Source of the DNA: Caldilineaceae bacterium
GTDB lineage: Bacteria > Chloroflexota > Anaerolineae > Caldilineales > Caldilineaceae
DNA length: 6,178 bases
Direction: 5' to 3'
Assembly (NCBI GenBank): GCA_026645635.1
Contig: JAPKMV010000223.1
Span: 1-6,178 of the forward strand
Part shown: positions 1 to 5,272 of the stretch, piece after piece
Position numbering within the stretch: the stretch's first letter is position 1
Layout: every line of letters starts with the position of its first letter
Translations under genes and position numbers: made by a program
The notes under the pieces: model-generated
The model's input: the letters and a program-made list of their open reading frames with translations, nothing else
Told to the model about the DNA's origin: nothing
The model's database searches: none

Positions 1-551
1 TCGAAAGCCGCCCGCTGCAAGTCGGTCAGCGCCAGAATCTGGGCGAAGTCCGCATCGCTCAGGTTGGCCAGTTCCCAGAAAGAGCCGATGCCCGCAGCGT
101 AGAGCCGCTGCTCGTAGGCGGCGCCGATGCCGTTGACGCTGGCGAGATCCTGGGGGGCGGTGGTGATCTGCGGCAGCCGCTGACCGGCCACAGCGCGATC
201 GGCGGCGAGCTGCTTGGATGGGGGCAAGCTCGCCAGTTGCCGGCCCAGCGCAGCCAACGCCGGCACGCGCATCTCCCAGTCCCCCTGGGCAGTTTGCGTG
301 CGCAGCCCAGCCAATTCCCCGCTGCGTTCGGCCAACGCGGCGCGCGTGCTCTGCAACTCGTCGCGCAAGCGCGCCAGTTCGCTGGCGGAGGCGGCGCTGA
401 AGTCCGCCGTCTGCACCGGCGCACGGCTCTGCACAAAGCCGCCCGCCCCCGACTGGGGTGCAACAGAATTGCTGCTGCGCCAGAGAAAATAGGCAGCCGC
501 GCCAGCGGCGCCGACCAGTGCACCAGCCACAAAACCCACCTTGCCACCCAT
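1..551 (-). CDS. Membrane-anchored coiled-coil/helix-hairpin-helix protein, 3' end cut by window edge
   Basis: The frame from the ATG at 549-551 stays open to base 1, giving 183 codons with no stop, so the C-terminus is missing. Residues 5-24 form one hydrophobic helix rich in Gly and Ala (GFVAGALVGAAGAAAYFLW) preceded by a Lys, a likely N-terminal membrane anchor. Residues 57-86 are heptad-like and charged (ELARLRDELQ, then RAALAERSGELAGLR), a probable short coiled coil. Residues 135-173 resemble a helix-hairpin-helix unit, with VNGIGAAYEQRLYAAGIGSF followed by WELANLSD. Such units bind DNA or mediate protein contacts. A purine-rich ribosome site (AAGGAAAAGGGAA) precedes the start. Similar anchored HhH proteins are, from memory, common in Chloroflexota and have no settled function. 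The gene is separated from the sugar operon by 188 bases containing a hairpin, so it is probably functionally unrelated. A 176-residue reading frame at 59-589 overlaps it on the same strand but is Arg/Pro/Cys-rich and without domain character. Gene reality is well supported; its role is unknown. Confidence 0.85.
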   Translation of the reverse strand, partial: MGGKVGFVAGALVGAAGAAAYFLWRSSNSVAPQSGAGGFVQSRAPVQTADFSAASASELARLRDELQSTRAALAERSGELAGLRTQTAQGDWEMRVPALAALGRQLASLPPSKQLAADRAVAGQRLPQITTAPQDLASVNGIGAAYEQRLYAAGIGSFWELANLSDADFAQILALTDLQRAAF

Positions 552-591
552 TTCCCTTTTCCTTTCAGGCAACATGCCTGCGGCGCCACAA

Positions 592-597
592 ATAATA
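592..597 (-). promoter_or_regulatory. Possible -10 element (TATTAT) for the HhH gene
   Basis: On the minus strand TATTAT lies about 40 bases before the ATG of the HhH protein, in one of the few A+T-rich patches of the window. No convincing -35 hexamer is present at 16-18 bases spacing, so this is only a weak candidate. It fits the idea that the HhH gene has its own promoter after the end of the sugar operon. Confidence 0.25.
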
Positions 598-598
598 G

Positions 599-617
599 TC
601 TTTATCGGCGATAAGGA
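599..617. promoter_or_regulatory. Operator-like palindrome TTATCG-g-CGATAA
   Basis: Bases 602-614 form a perfect palindrome of two 6-base arms around one central base, extended by two further matching pairs (599-600 with 616-617) after one mismatch. It lies directly beside the possible -10 element and about 50 bases before the HhH gene start. This is the geometry of a small repressor site, although the same sequence could simply be the outer edge of the neighbouring repeat. No second copy was noticed elsewhere in the window. Confidence 0.3.
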
Positions 618-690
618 ATCTCACGCGAAGGCGCAAAGACGCCAGGAGAAAAACGCTTTGCGACTTTGCGTCTTCGCGTGAGCGATTCTT
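614..690. repeat. Intergenic palindromic repeat, copy 1 (long hairpin)
   Basis: Bases 620-638 pair with 664-682 over 19 positions, with only one G-T pair. Across an A/A mismatch, 640-642 pair with 660-662, and the outer flank 614-619 pairs with 685-690 if two bases bulge out. The apical loop is about 17-25 bases. The arms carry the phrases CTCACGCGAAG and CTTTGCG. The element lies between the kinase stop and the HhH gene. No T-run follows the stem on the minus strand, so it is not a canonical intrinsic terminator, although it could still protect the 3' end of the mRNA or mark the end of the operon. Its right arm aligns with that of the element at 5194-5267, so both belong to one dispersed repeat family. 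Confidence 0.85.
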
Positions 691-739
691 CCCATCAGCA
701 GACGTGATGGATCACAAGGCGAGCCCCATCGCCAATCAC

Positions 740-2242
740 TCAATCCAACAGCCGCAAGAATCGCTCATATGCGTCATCCCAGCCGGCAGCGGCGCGCGGC
801 GCAAAGTGCTCCTGCGGCACAGACGCGGCAATTGCTGCGCGCCCCTCCGCCACGCTGCCCAGGTGACCGGTGGCCACGGCCTGCATCATCAGCACGCCCA
901 ACGTCGCGGCTTCGGCTGGGCCGCTCACCACGGCGCGCTGACATGCGTCCGCGGTGAACTGGTTGAGCAGCCAGTTCTGACTGCCGCCACCCACCACGCG
1001 GATGACATCGAGCCGCGGGCCGGGGATGCCGTCGGCGCTGGTGAGCAGGTCTTCCAGCGCATTGACCACCCAACGATAACGCAGCGCCAGACTTTCCAGA
1101 CAGCAGCGCACGACCTCGCCCACCGTCTCCGGCGGCGTCTGCCCCGTGCGCCGGCAGTAAGCGTGGATTGTGTCCACCATGTTGGACGGCTCGAAGAAGT
1201 CGGGCGCGTCGGGATTGACGACGGCTTTGAAAGGTGGGGCAGCCTCCGCCGCGGCCAGCAGCGCCGGCCAGGAGTAGCTTTCGCCCTCTCGCTCCCACTG
1301 GCGCCGCGACTCTTGCAGCAGCCACAGCCCCGTGATGTTTTTCAGCAGGCGAATCGTACCGCCCACGCCCCCTTCGTTGGTAAAATTCAGTTCGAGCGCA
1401 CGGGCGTTGATGATCGGCTGCGCAGTCTCGACGCCCATCAGACTCCACGTGCCGCTGCTCAGGTAGACGCTGTGCGCGTCCAACCCCGGAATGCCCGCCA
1501 CCGCGCTGCCCGTGTCGTGTGACGCCACGGCGATGACCGGAACCGGCGCCCGCAGCCCCACTTCCGTGCGCACCGCATCCAACAGCGGGCCGACCACGGT
1601 TCCCGGCATGACGATCTCCGGGTAGATGGCGGTGGGCAGCGCAAAGCGCGCCAGCAAATCCCGCGCCCAGGTGCGGTCCGCGGCGCGCAGCATCTGCGAC
1701 GTGGAGGCAATCGTGTACTCGGCCACCTGTTCACCGGTGAGCCAGTAGTGGAAAATGTCGGGCATCATCAGCAGGCGTGCAGCCATATCCAACTGCGGGT
1801 CCTGCTGCGCCCGCATGCTGAGCAGTTGAATCAGCGTGTTGAGTTGCAAAAATTGCAGTCCGGTGGTGGCGAAGATCTCCTCGCGCGATGCGATGCCAAA
1901 CGCGTGCTCCACCATGCCGTTGGTGCGCGCATCACGATAGTGCACCGGGTTGCCGAGCAGCCGTCCCGTCTTGTCGAACAGGCCGTAGTCAACGCCCCAG
2001 GTGTCAAGACCAATGCCGGCCAGCGGCGCATTGTAGAGGCTGGCGTAGCGCGCCAACCCATGCTTCAACTCGCTCCACAGGGTGAGCACGTTCCAATACA
2101 TGCGGTCGAGCACGGTCGTAGGGCCGTTGGCAAAGCGATGCAGTTCCTCGACATCGAAGCGCTCGCCGTTCCATCGTCCCAGCAGGACGCGACCGTTGGA
2201 CGCGCCCAAATCGGCGGCCAGAAAATTCGCCGTTGCACCCAT
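740..2242 (-). CDS. rhaB: RhaB-type FGGY carbohydrate kinase (rhamnulokinase family)
   Basis: This 500-residue cytoplasmic kinase transfers phosphate from ATP to a sugar; characterised RhaB makes L-rhamnulose 1-phosphate and is 489 residues long in E. coli. The N-terminal phosphate-binding loop DLGASNGRV is at residues 11-19, followed by IGLDTWGVDYGLFD at 77-90 and YRDARTNG at 102-109. ASHDTGSAVAG at 240-250 contains the expected catalytic base Asp243. Further family signatures are YLSSGTWSLMG (260-270), FTNEGG (287-292), LLKNITGLWLLQ (299-310) and the ATP-site VVGGGSQN (416-423). No key residue is missing. The ATG follows GAGGTGAT (2245-2252), a strong anti-16S match, only 12 bases after the repressor stop, so the gene is an operon member. 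No rhamnose isomerase or aldolase is in view; the neighbours are hexitol-phosphate dehydrogenases. The true substrate may therefore be another ketose such as L-sorbose. Family is near certain; substrate is open. Confidence 0.9.
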   Translation of the reverse strand: MGATANFLAADLGASNGRVLLGRWNGERFDVEELHRFANGPTTVLDRMYWNVLTLWSELKHGLARYASLYNAPLAGIGLDTWGVDYGLFDKTGRLLGNPVHYRDARTNGMVEHAFGIASREEIFATTGLQFLQLNTLIQLLSMRAQQDPQLDMAARLLMMPDIFHYWLTGEQVAEYTIASTSQMLRAADRTWARDLLARFALPTAIYPEIVMPGTVVGPLLDAVRTEVGLRAPVPVIAVASHDTGSAVAGIPGLDAHSVYLSSGTWSLMGVETAQPIINARALELNFTNEGGVGGTIRLLKNITGLWLLQESRRQWEREGESYSWPALLAAAEAAPPFKAVVNPDAPDFFEPSNMVDTIHAYCRRTGQTPPETVGEVVRCCLESLALRYRWVVNALEDLLTSADGIPGPRLDVIRVVGGGSQNWLLNQFTADACQRAVVSGPAEAATLGVLMMQAVATGHLGSVAEGRAAIAASVPQEHFAPRAAAGWDDAYERFLRLLD

Positions 2243-2244
2243 GC

Positions 2245-2252
2245 ATCACCTC
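2245..2252 (-). promoter_or_regulatory. Ribosome binding site of the RhaB-type kinase
   Basis: GAGGTGAT on the minus strand is an eight-base match to the 16S rRNA tail, with six bases between the GAGG core and the ATG. It fixes the kinase start at 2242 and suggests strong translation. It lies within the 12-base gap after the repressor stop codon. Confidence 0.75.
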
Positions 2253-2254
2253 GA

Positions 2255-3079
2255 TCAGACTAATTCGTAAGCCAGATTGGTTGCGTCCAACGCCTGGCGC
2301 ATGGCTTCAGGCAGCGCCGCGTCGGCAATCAACAGGTCGATTTCTTCCGTCAGCAGCGAGGTCGCCACGTAAGATTGGGCAAATTTGGCGTGGTCGATCA
2401 GTGCGATCTTCTGCACCGCAGTCTCGGCCATCGCCCGCTTCATCTGCGCCTCGCGCAAGTCAGACTCCATCATGCCGTGCTGCGCGGAGAAGCCGCGGCA
2501 ACTCAGAAATGCTACGTCCACATGCAACCGTCGCAGCAGTTTGGGGCTGAGCGCATCCACCAGACTGCTGGTGCGCCGCCGCAGGATGCCGCCCACGACG
2601 ATCGTGGTCACATCCGGCGCAAAGCTCAACTCCAACGCGGCGTAGAGACCGGTGGTGATCACCGTGAGATTTTGCATATTGCGCAGCAACCGCGTCATCT
2701 GAAACGCGGTGGTGCTGCCGTCCAGGAAGATCGTGCTGCCGGGGTTGATCAGCTCCACGGCGCGCGCGGCGATGCGCCGTTTCTCGTCCAGGTTCACCTG
2801 CTGCCGGGCCGCAAAGCGCAGCTCAAGCTGGCCGCGACCGGAAACCACCGCGCCGCCGCGCACCCGCGTCAGGTAGCCCTGTTCCTCCAGTTGCTGCAAA
2901 TCTTTGCGCGTCGTCACTTCGGAGACGCCCAGCCGCTGGCTCAACTCGACCACGCCGACTTCGTCCTGTTGGCGCAGCACCTCGATGATGCGCTCGCGGC
3001 GCTCGTCGCTGGTCAGAGAACCTGCCTCAACTTCCTCCAGATTGCCATTTTCGGGGCTAATATCGCCGTCACCACGCAT
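2255..3079 (-). CDS. DeoR-family transcriptional repressor
   Basis: The 274-residue protein has the two-part DeoR layout. A winged helix-turn-helix lies at about residues 26-78 (ERRERIIEVL, then LSQRLGVSEVTTRKDLQQLE and GYLTRVRGGAV). A sugar-phosphate-sensing domain of the ribose-5-phosphate-isomerase type follows from about residue 97, with DEKRRIA, the FLDGSTT phosphate loop, IVVGG and the late DHAKF motif. DeoR proteins usually repress their own sugar operon and release DNA when a phosphorylated intermediate binds, so a ketose or hexitol phosphate from this pathway is the likely inducer. The ATG at 3079 is preferred because GGAGAG sits six bases upstream. A TTG 33 bases earlier would add 11 residues without family character and overlap the previous gene. 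The N-terminal extension of about 25 residues before the HTH is acidic and longer than usual. The gene lies inside the operon, which suggests autoregulation; the operator is probably beyond the right edge. Confidence 0.92.
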   Translation of the reverse strand: MRGDGDISPENGNLEEVEAGSLTSDERRERIIEVLRQQDEVGVVELSQRLGVSEVTTRKDLQQLEEQGYLTRVRGGAVVSGRGQLELRFAARQQVNLDEKRRIAARAVELINPGSTIFLDGSTTAFQMTRLLRNMQNLTVITTGLYAALELSFAPDVTTIVVGGILRRRTSSLVDALSPKLLRRLHVDVAFLSCRGFSAQHGMMESDLREAQMKRAMAETAVQKIALIDHAKFAQSYVATSLLTEEIDLLIADAALPEAMRQALDATNLAYELV

Positions 3080-3085
3080 AGTGCA

Positions 3086-3091
3086 CTCTCC
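3086..3091 (-). promoter_or_regulatory. Ribosome binding site of the DeoR regulator (GGAGAG)
   Basis: GGAGAG on the minus strand lies six bases before the ATG at 3079 and within the 17-base gap after the MtlD-like gene. It decides the start in favour of that ATG over the upstream in-frame TTG at 3112. Confidence 0.7.
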
Positions 3092-3096
3092 ATCGG

Positions 3097-4368
3097 TCAC
3101 AACGTTGGGCAACCTTCATTTCGCCACTGCTCGATCTCCGCCCTGGCTTCCAGGATCAGCGCACAGAGCGCGCCGGCTTCCGCGTCCAGTTCGGTCATTC
3201 CCCAAAACTCGCACATCTTGGCCGTTGTTGCTGGCGGAGGAATCGCCAGCCAATCCAACGCCGCGGCCACGCCCCAGGCATAGCGCGGCGTCACCCCGGC
3301 GTCGCGCGCCCGCCGCATCGCCCCGACCAGCCGATCGTCCCACCCCAACTTACGCTGCGGGTCACGCCCCACGCGGGCAACCGTGTCGCGCACAAAGGGG
3401 TTGACCATGCGCGCCACCAGATCCGTGACATAGGCAGCAAAGCCCGCTGGCGTAAAGAGCGGGTCGCTGCCGGCATAGCGCGCCAGCAGCCCTGCGCCTG
3501 ACTCTTCCACCATCGCCTGTGCGATGAAGCCCAGCAGATCCGGGCGCTGTTGCAGTTGATCGATGCGGGTGTAGCCGAGCACGTGCGCCAGGTACGCGGC
3601 CAATGCATGGCCCGCATTATGCCCGTACAACTTCGCTTCGGCAAATGGCGCCAGATCGCCCTTTTCGACGAAAACCTCGATGCCGCGGCGATAAGTGCGC
3701 CAATCCGGCGAGCGCACAACGCCGCTTGTCTCCCCATCGCCGCGCACCACCTGGTCGATGAGGATGCGGTTGAACGCTTCCACCAGATAGGCGCGGCCCA
3801 GCCCCGGCGCCAGCTCCGCCAGGCCCGCCGTCTCTTCCGGCGCCCCGCTCATCTTGCCGATAATCGTGTCCAGAAACTGCACATGCTGGCGCACTGCATC
3901 ACGGACGGCGGGCGGCGTCTGGGCCAGCACCGCTGCTTCGAGCAGGCGCGCCGCATGGGTGTGATTCTCCGCGGCGTAGACCACGGCCAGCGGCCCGCCC
4001 GTGGCAGCCTTGCGCGCCAGCCCGTCCGCCAGAATCGCGGCAACGCTCTCTGCGCCGCCCCTTGCGTAGAAATCCACGTTGGGCAGCGCAGTGGCGATCT
4101 CCTTTGCAGCGGCCACTGCGTCCACCAGCGCGGCGCGGTCCGCAGCGACCAGCGGCGAATAGATCTCGACTGGCGCCACCGTCAGCGCCGCGATGTGGTC
4201 GGCGTACCCGATGTTGACGGTGAACGCGCCCGCGACGCGCACCGCATCCACAACGTCCGGTGCAATTTCCGCTGCCACCAGCCGCTGGAAGTTGCCGGAG
4301 AGATACGCCTCAGCCAGGAATAGACCGGCCTGGATCGGACCAAACCCAAAGCCAACGAACGTGCTCAT
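3097..4368 (-). CDS. Mannitol-1-phosphate 5-dehydrogenase family protein
   Basis: This 423-residue protein belongs to the polyol-specific long-chain dehydrogenases, which oxidise a hexitol or hexitol phosphate with NAD; MtlD converts mannitol 1-phosphate to fructose 6-phosphate. The N-terminal Rossmann loop is FVGFGFGPIQAGLF (residues 4-17), and AAENHTHAA (132-140) matches the MtlD ACEN segment. The C-terminal catalytic helix is AKLYGHNAGHALAAYL (245-260), which keeps the family's Lys, Asn and His (246, 251, 254). MVEESGAGLLARY (286-298) and NPFVRDTVARVGRDPQRKLG (323-342) also match MtlD closely. It is about 40 residues longer than E. coli MtlD, including a C-terminal tail (about 380-423) without clear counterpart. 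The glycine loop differs from the usual GAGNIGRG, so exact substrate and cofactor are uncertain. The start is the ATG at 4368, inside the stop of the preceding gene (ATGA, four-base overlap), with AGGA six bases upstream. In-frame codons before it only read through that gene out of frame. It may act on a different hexitol phosphate from its SrlD-like neighbour. Confidence 0.88.
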   Translation of the reverse strand: MSTFVGFGFGPIQAGLFLAEAYLSGNFQRLVAAEIAPDVVDAVRVAGAFTVNIGYADHIAALTVAPVEIYSPLVAADRAALVDAVAAAKEIATALPNVDFYARGGAESVAAILADGLARKAATGGPLAVVYAAENHTHAARLLEAAVLAQTPPAVRDAVRQHVQFLDTIIGKMSGAPEETAGLAELAPGLGRAYLVEAFNRILIDQVVRGDGETSGVVRSPDWRTYRRGIEVFVEKGDLAPFAEAKLYGHNAGHALAAYLAHVLGYTRIDQLQQRPDLLGFIAQAMVEESGAGLLARYAGSDPLFTPAGFAAYVTDLVARMVNPFVRDTVARVGRDPQRKLGWDDRLVGAMRRARDAGVTPRYAWGVAAALDWLAIPPPATTAKMCEFWGMTELDAEAGALCALILEARAEIEQWRNEGCPTL

Positions 4369-5153
4369 CGCATTTCCTGGCCGCCAGTCACGTTGATCGC
4401 CTGCCCGGTCATATAACTGGACTGGTCGGAGGCGAGAAAGACCAGCACATTGGTCACGTCGTCGTAGGTGCAGCCGCGGCGCAGCGGCACCTGGTCGACG
4501 TACTTCTGGCGCACCTCGGCCTCGCTGATCCCCAGCCGCTTCGCATACTGGCCGTAGAGTTCGTTGACCCACAACGGCGAGTCGAGCAGGTTGCCGGGGC
4601 AGATGGCGTTGACGCGGATGCCAAACTCCGCCAATTCCAGCGCCAGGCTCTGGGTGAAGCCGATCCCGCCAAACTTGCTGGCGGCATAGGCGCTGTTCTT
4701 GTAGCTGCCCTTTTTGCCCGACTTGGAATTTATCTGCACGATGACGCCGCCGCCCTGCTGCTTCATCACCTGCGCCGCGTATTTCACCGCCAGGAAATAG
4801 CCGGTGAGGTTCACTTCCATCACCGCGCGCCAGTCGGCCAGGCTCAGCTCGTCCACCGGGCCGGAACGGACGATGCCGGCGTTGGCCACCAGCAGGTCGA
4901 GGCGGCCAAATTCGGCGACGGTGCGCGCCACCATGCCCGCCGCCTGCGCCTCGTCGGTCACGTTGACGGCCAGCGCCAGCGTGCGCCGCCCCGTGGCCGC
5001 CGCGACAGCCTCGGCGGTGGCCGTGGCCTGCTCCAGCTTGATGTCGGCGACGACTACGTGCGCGCCCTCGCCGGCCAGCCGCTGACAGATTGCGGCGCCC
5101 AACCCCTGAGCGCCGCCGGTCACCAGTGCAATGCGATCCTGCAAAACTGCCAT
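4365..5153 (-). CDS. srlD: Sorbitol-6-phosphate 2-dehydrogenase-like short-chain dehydrogenase
   Basis: The 262-residue protein closely follows SrlD/SorD (259 residues in E. coli), which oxidises D-glucitol (sorbitol) 6-phosphate to fructose 6-phosphate with NAD in the cytoplasm. The cofactor loop TGGAQGLG is at residues 12-19, and an acidic Asp37 after the second strand favours NAD. NAG is at 91-93, followed by Asn115, Ser143 in INSKSGKKGS, and Tyr156/Lys160 in SAYAASKFGG: the full catalytic tetrad. SrlD-specific stretches are GNLLDSPLW, QYAKRLGIS, VPLRRGCTYDDV and the C-terminal TGQAINVTGGQ. The ATG at 5153 is chosen because the alignment starts there and GAGGTGG lies just upstream. An in-frame GTG at 5186 would add 11 residues and has its own GAGG, but this lies on the flank of the palindromic repeat. 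Its stop overlaps the MtlD-like start by ATGA, so the two are translationally coupled. Confidence 0.92.
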   Translation of the reverse strand: MAVLQDRIALVTGGAQGLGAAICQRLAGEGAHVVVADIKLEQATATAEAVAAATGRRTLALAVNVTDEAQAAGMVARTVAEFGRLDLLVANAGIVRSGPVDELSLADWRAVMEVNLTGYFLAVKYAAQVMKQQGGGVIVQINSKSGKKGSYKNSAYAASKFGGIGFTQSLALELAEFGIRVNAICPGNLLDSPLWVNELYGQYAKRLGISEAEVRQKYVDQVPLRRGCTYDDVTNVLVFLASDQSSYMTGQAINVTGGQEMR

Positions 5154-5155
5154 AT

Positions 5156-5162
5156 CCACCTC
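5156..5162 (-). promoter_or_regulatory. Ribosome binding site supporting the SrlD-like ATG start
   Basis: GAGGTGG on the minus strand has its GAGG core five bases before the ATG at 5153. Together with alignment to SrlD it favours this start over the GTG at 5186, which has a competing GAGG six bases upstream at the edge of the hairpin repeat. Confidence 0.55.
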
Positions 5163-5193
5163 ATCAATCTTGCCAGCTACGGACACTTCTTAT

Positions 5194-5267
5194 CCTCACG
5201 CCAAGACACAAGGTCGCAAAGATGCAGCGACCTACGCGCCTTTGCGACCTGGCCTCTTGGCGTGAGG
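5194..5267. repeat. Intergenic palindromic repeat, copy 2 (two-tier hairpin)
   Basis: Bases 5194-5206 pair perfectly with 5255-5267 (13 pairs, CCTCACGCCAAGA with its complement). After a four-by-four internal loop, 5211-5221 pair perfectly with 5240-5250 (11 pairs), leaving an 18-base loop. The hairpin fills most of the gap between the stop of the SorE-like gene and the start of the SrlD-like gene, so it would be transcribed inside the operon mRNA. No T-run follows it on the minus strand, which argues against a simple terminator. It could instead stabilise the upstream message or tune expression of the downstream genes. Its arms share CTCACGC, CTTTGCGAC and GCGTGAG with the element at 614-690. 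Confidence 0.88.
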
Positions 5268-5272
5268 CGATT

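Noticed and set aside
59..589. 176-residue minus-strand reading frame overlapping the HhH gene
   Set aside because: It is Arg/Cys/Trp/Pro-rich with no domain character. The overlapping frame starting at 551 has a membrane helix, coiled coil and HhH motif and a better ribosome site.
614..690. Repeat copy 1 as an intrinsic terminator
   Set aside because: No T-run follows the stem on the transcribed strand; the only T-run (649-653) lies in the loop.
704..715. GTGAT-gg-ATCAC palindrome as an operator
   Set aside because: Arms of only five bases located downstream of the kinase stop; such matches are common by chance.
704..1522. 272-residue plus-strand reading frame opposite the kinase
   Set aside because: No recognisable motif, and it overlaps the complete FGGY kinase on the other strand.
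3080..3112. TTG start at 3112 for the DeoR regulator
   Set aside because: It overlaps the previous gene, adds 11 unconserved residues and has no ribosome site as good as GGAGAG before the ATG at 3079.
2375..3283. 302-residue plus-strand reading frame opposite the DeoR gene
   Set aside because: Its composition is His/Gln/Arg-rich and typical of antisense shadow; the minus-strand product has full DeoR family signatures.
4369..4572. N-terminal extension of the MtlD-like gene to 4572 (491 residues)
   Set aside because: The extra 68 residues are Arg-rich out-of-frame translation of the SrlD-like gene; the Rossmann strand begins right after the ATG at 4368.
5194..5267. Repeat copy 2 as a riboswitch or tRNA-like structure
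   Set aside because: It is a simple two-tier hairpin sharing its arms with another intergenic copy, with no multi-branched fold or recognisable conserved core.
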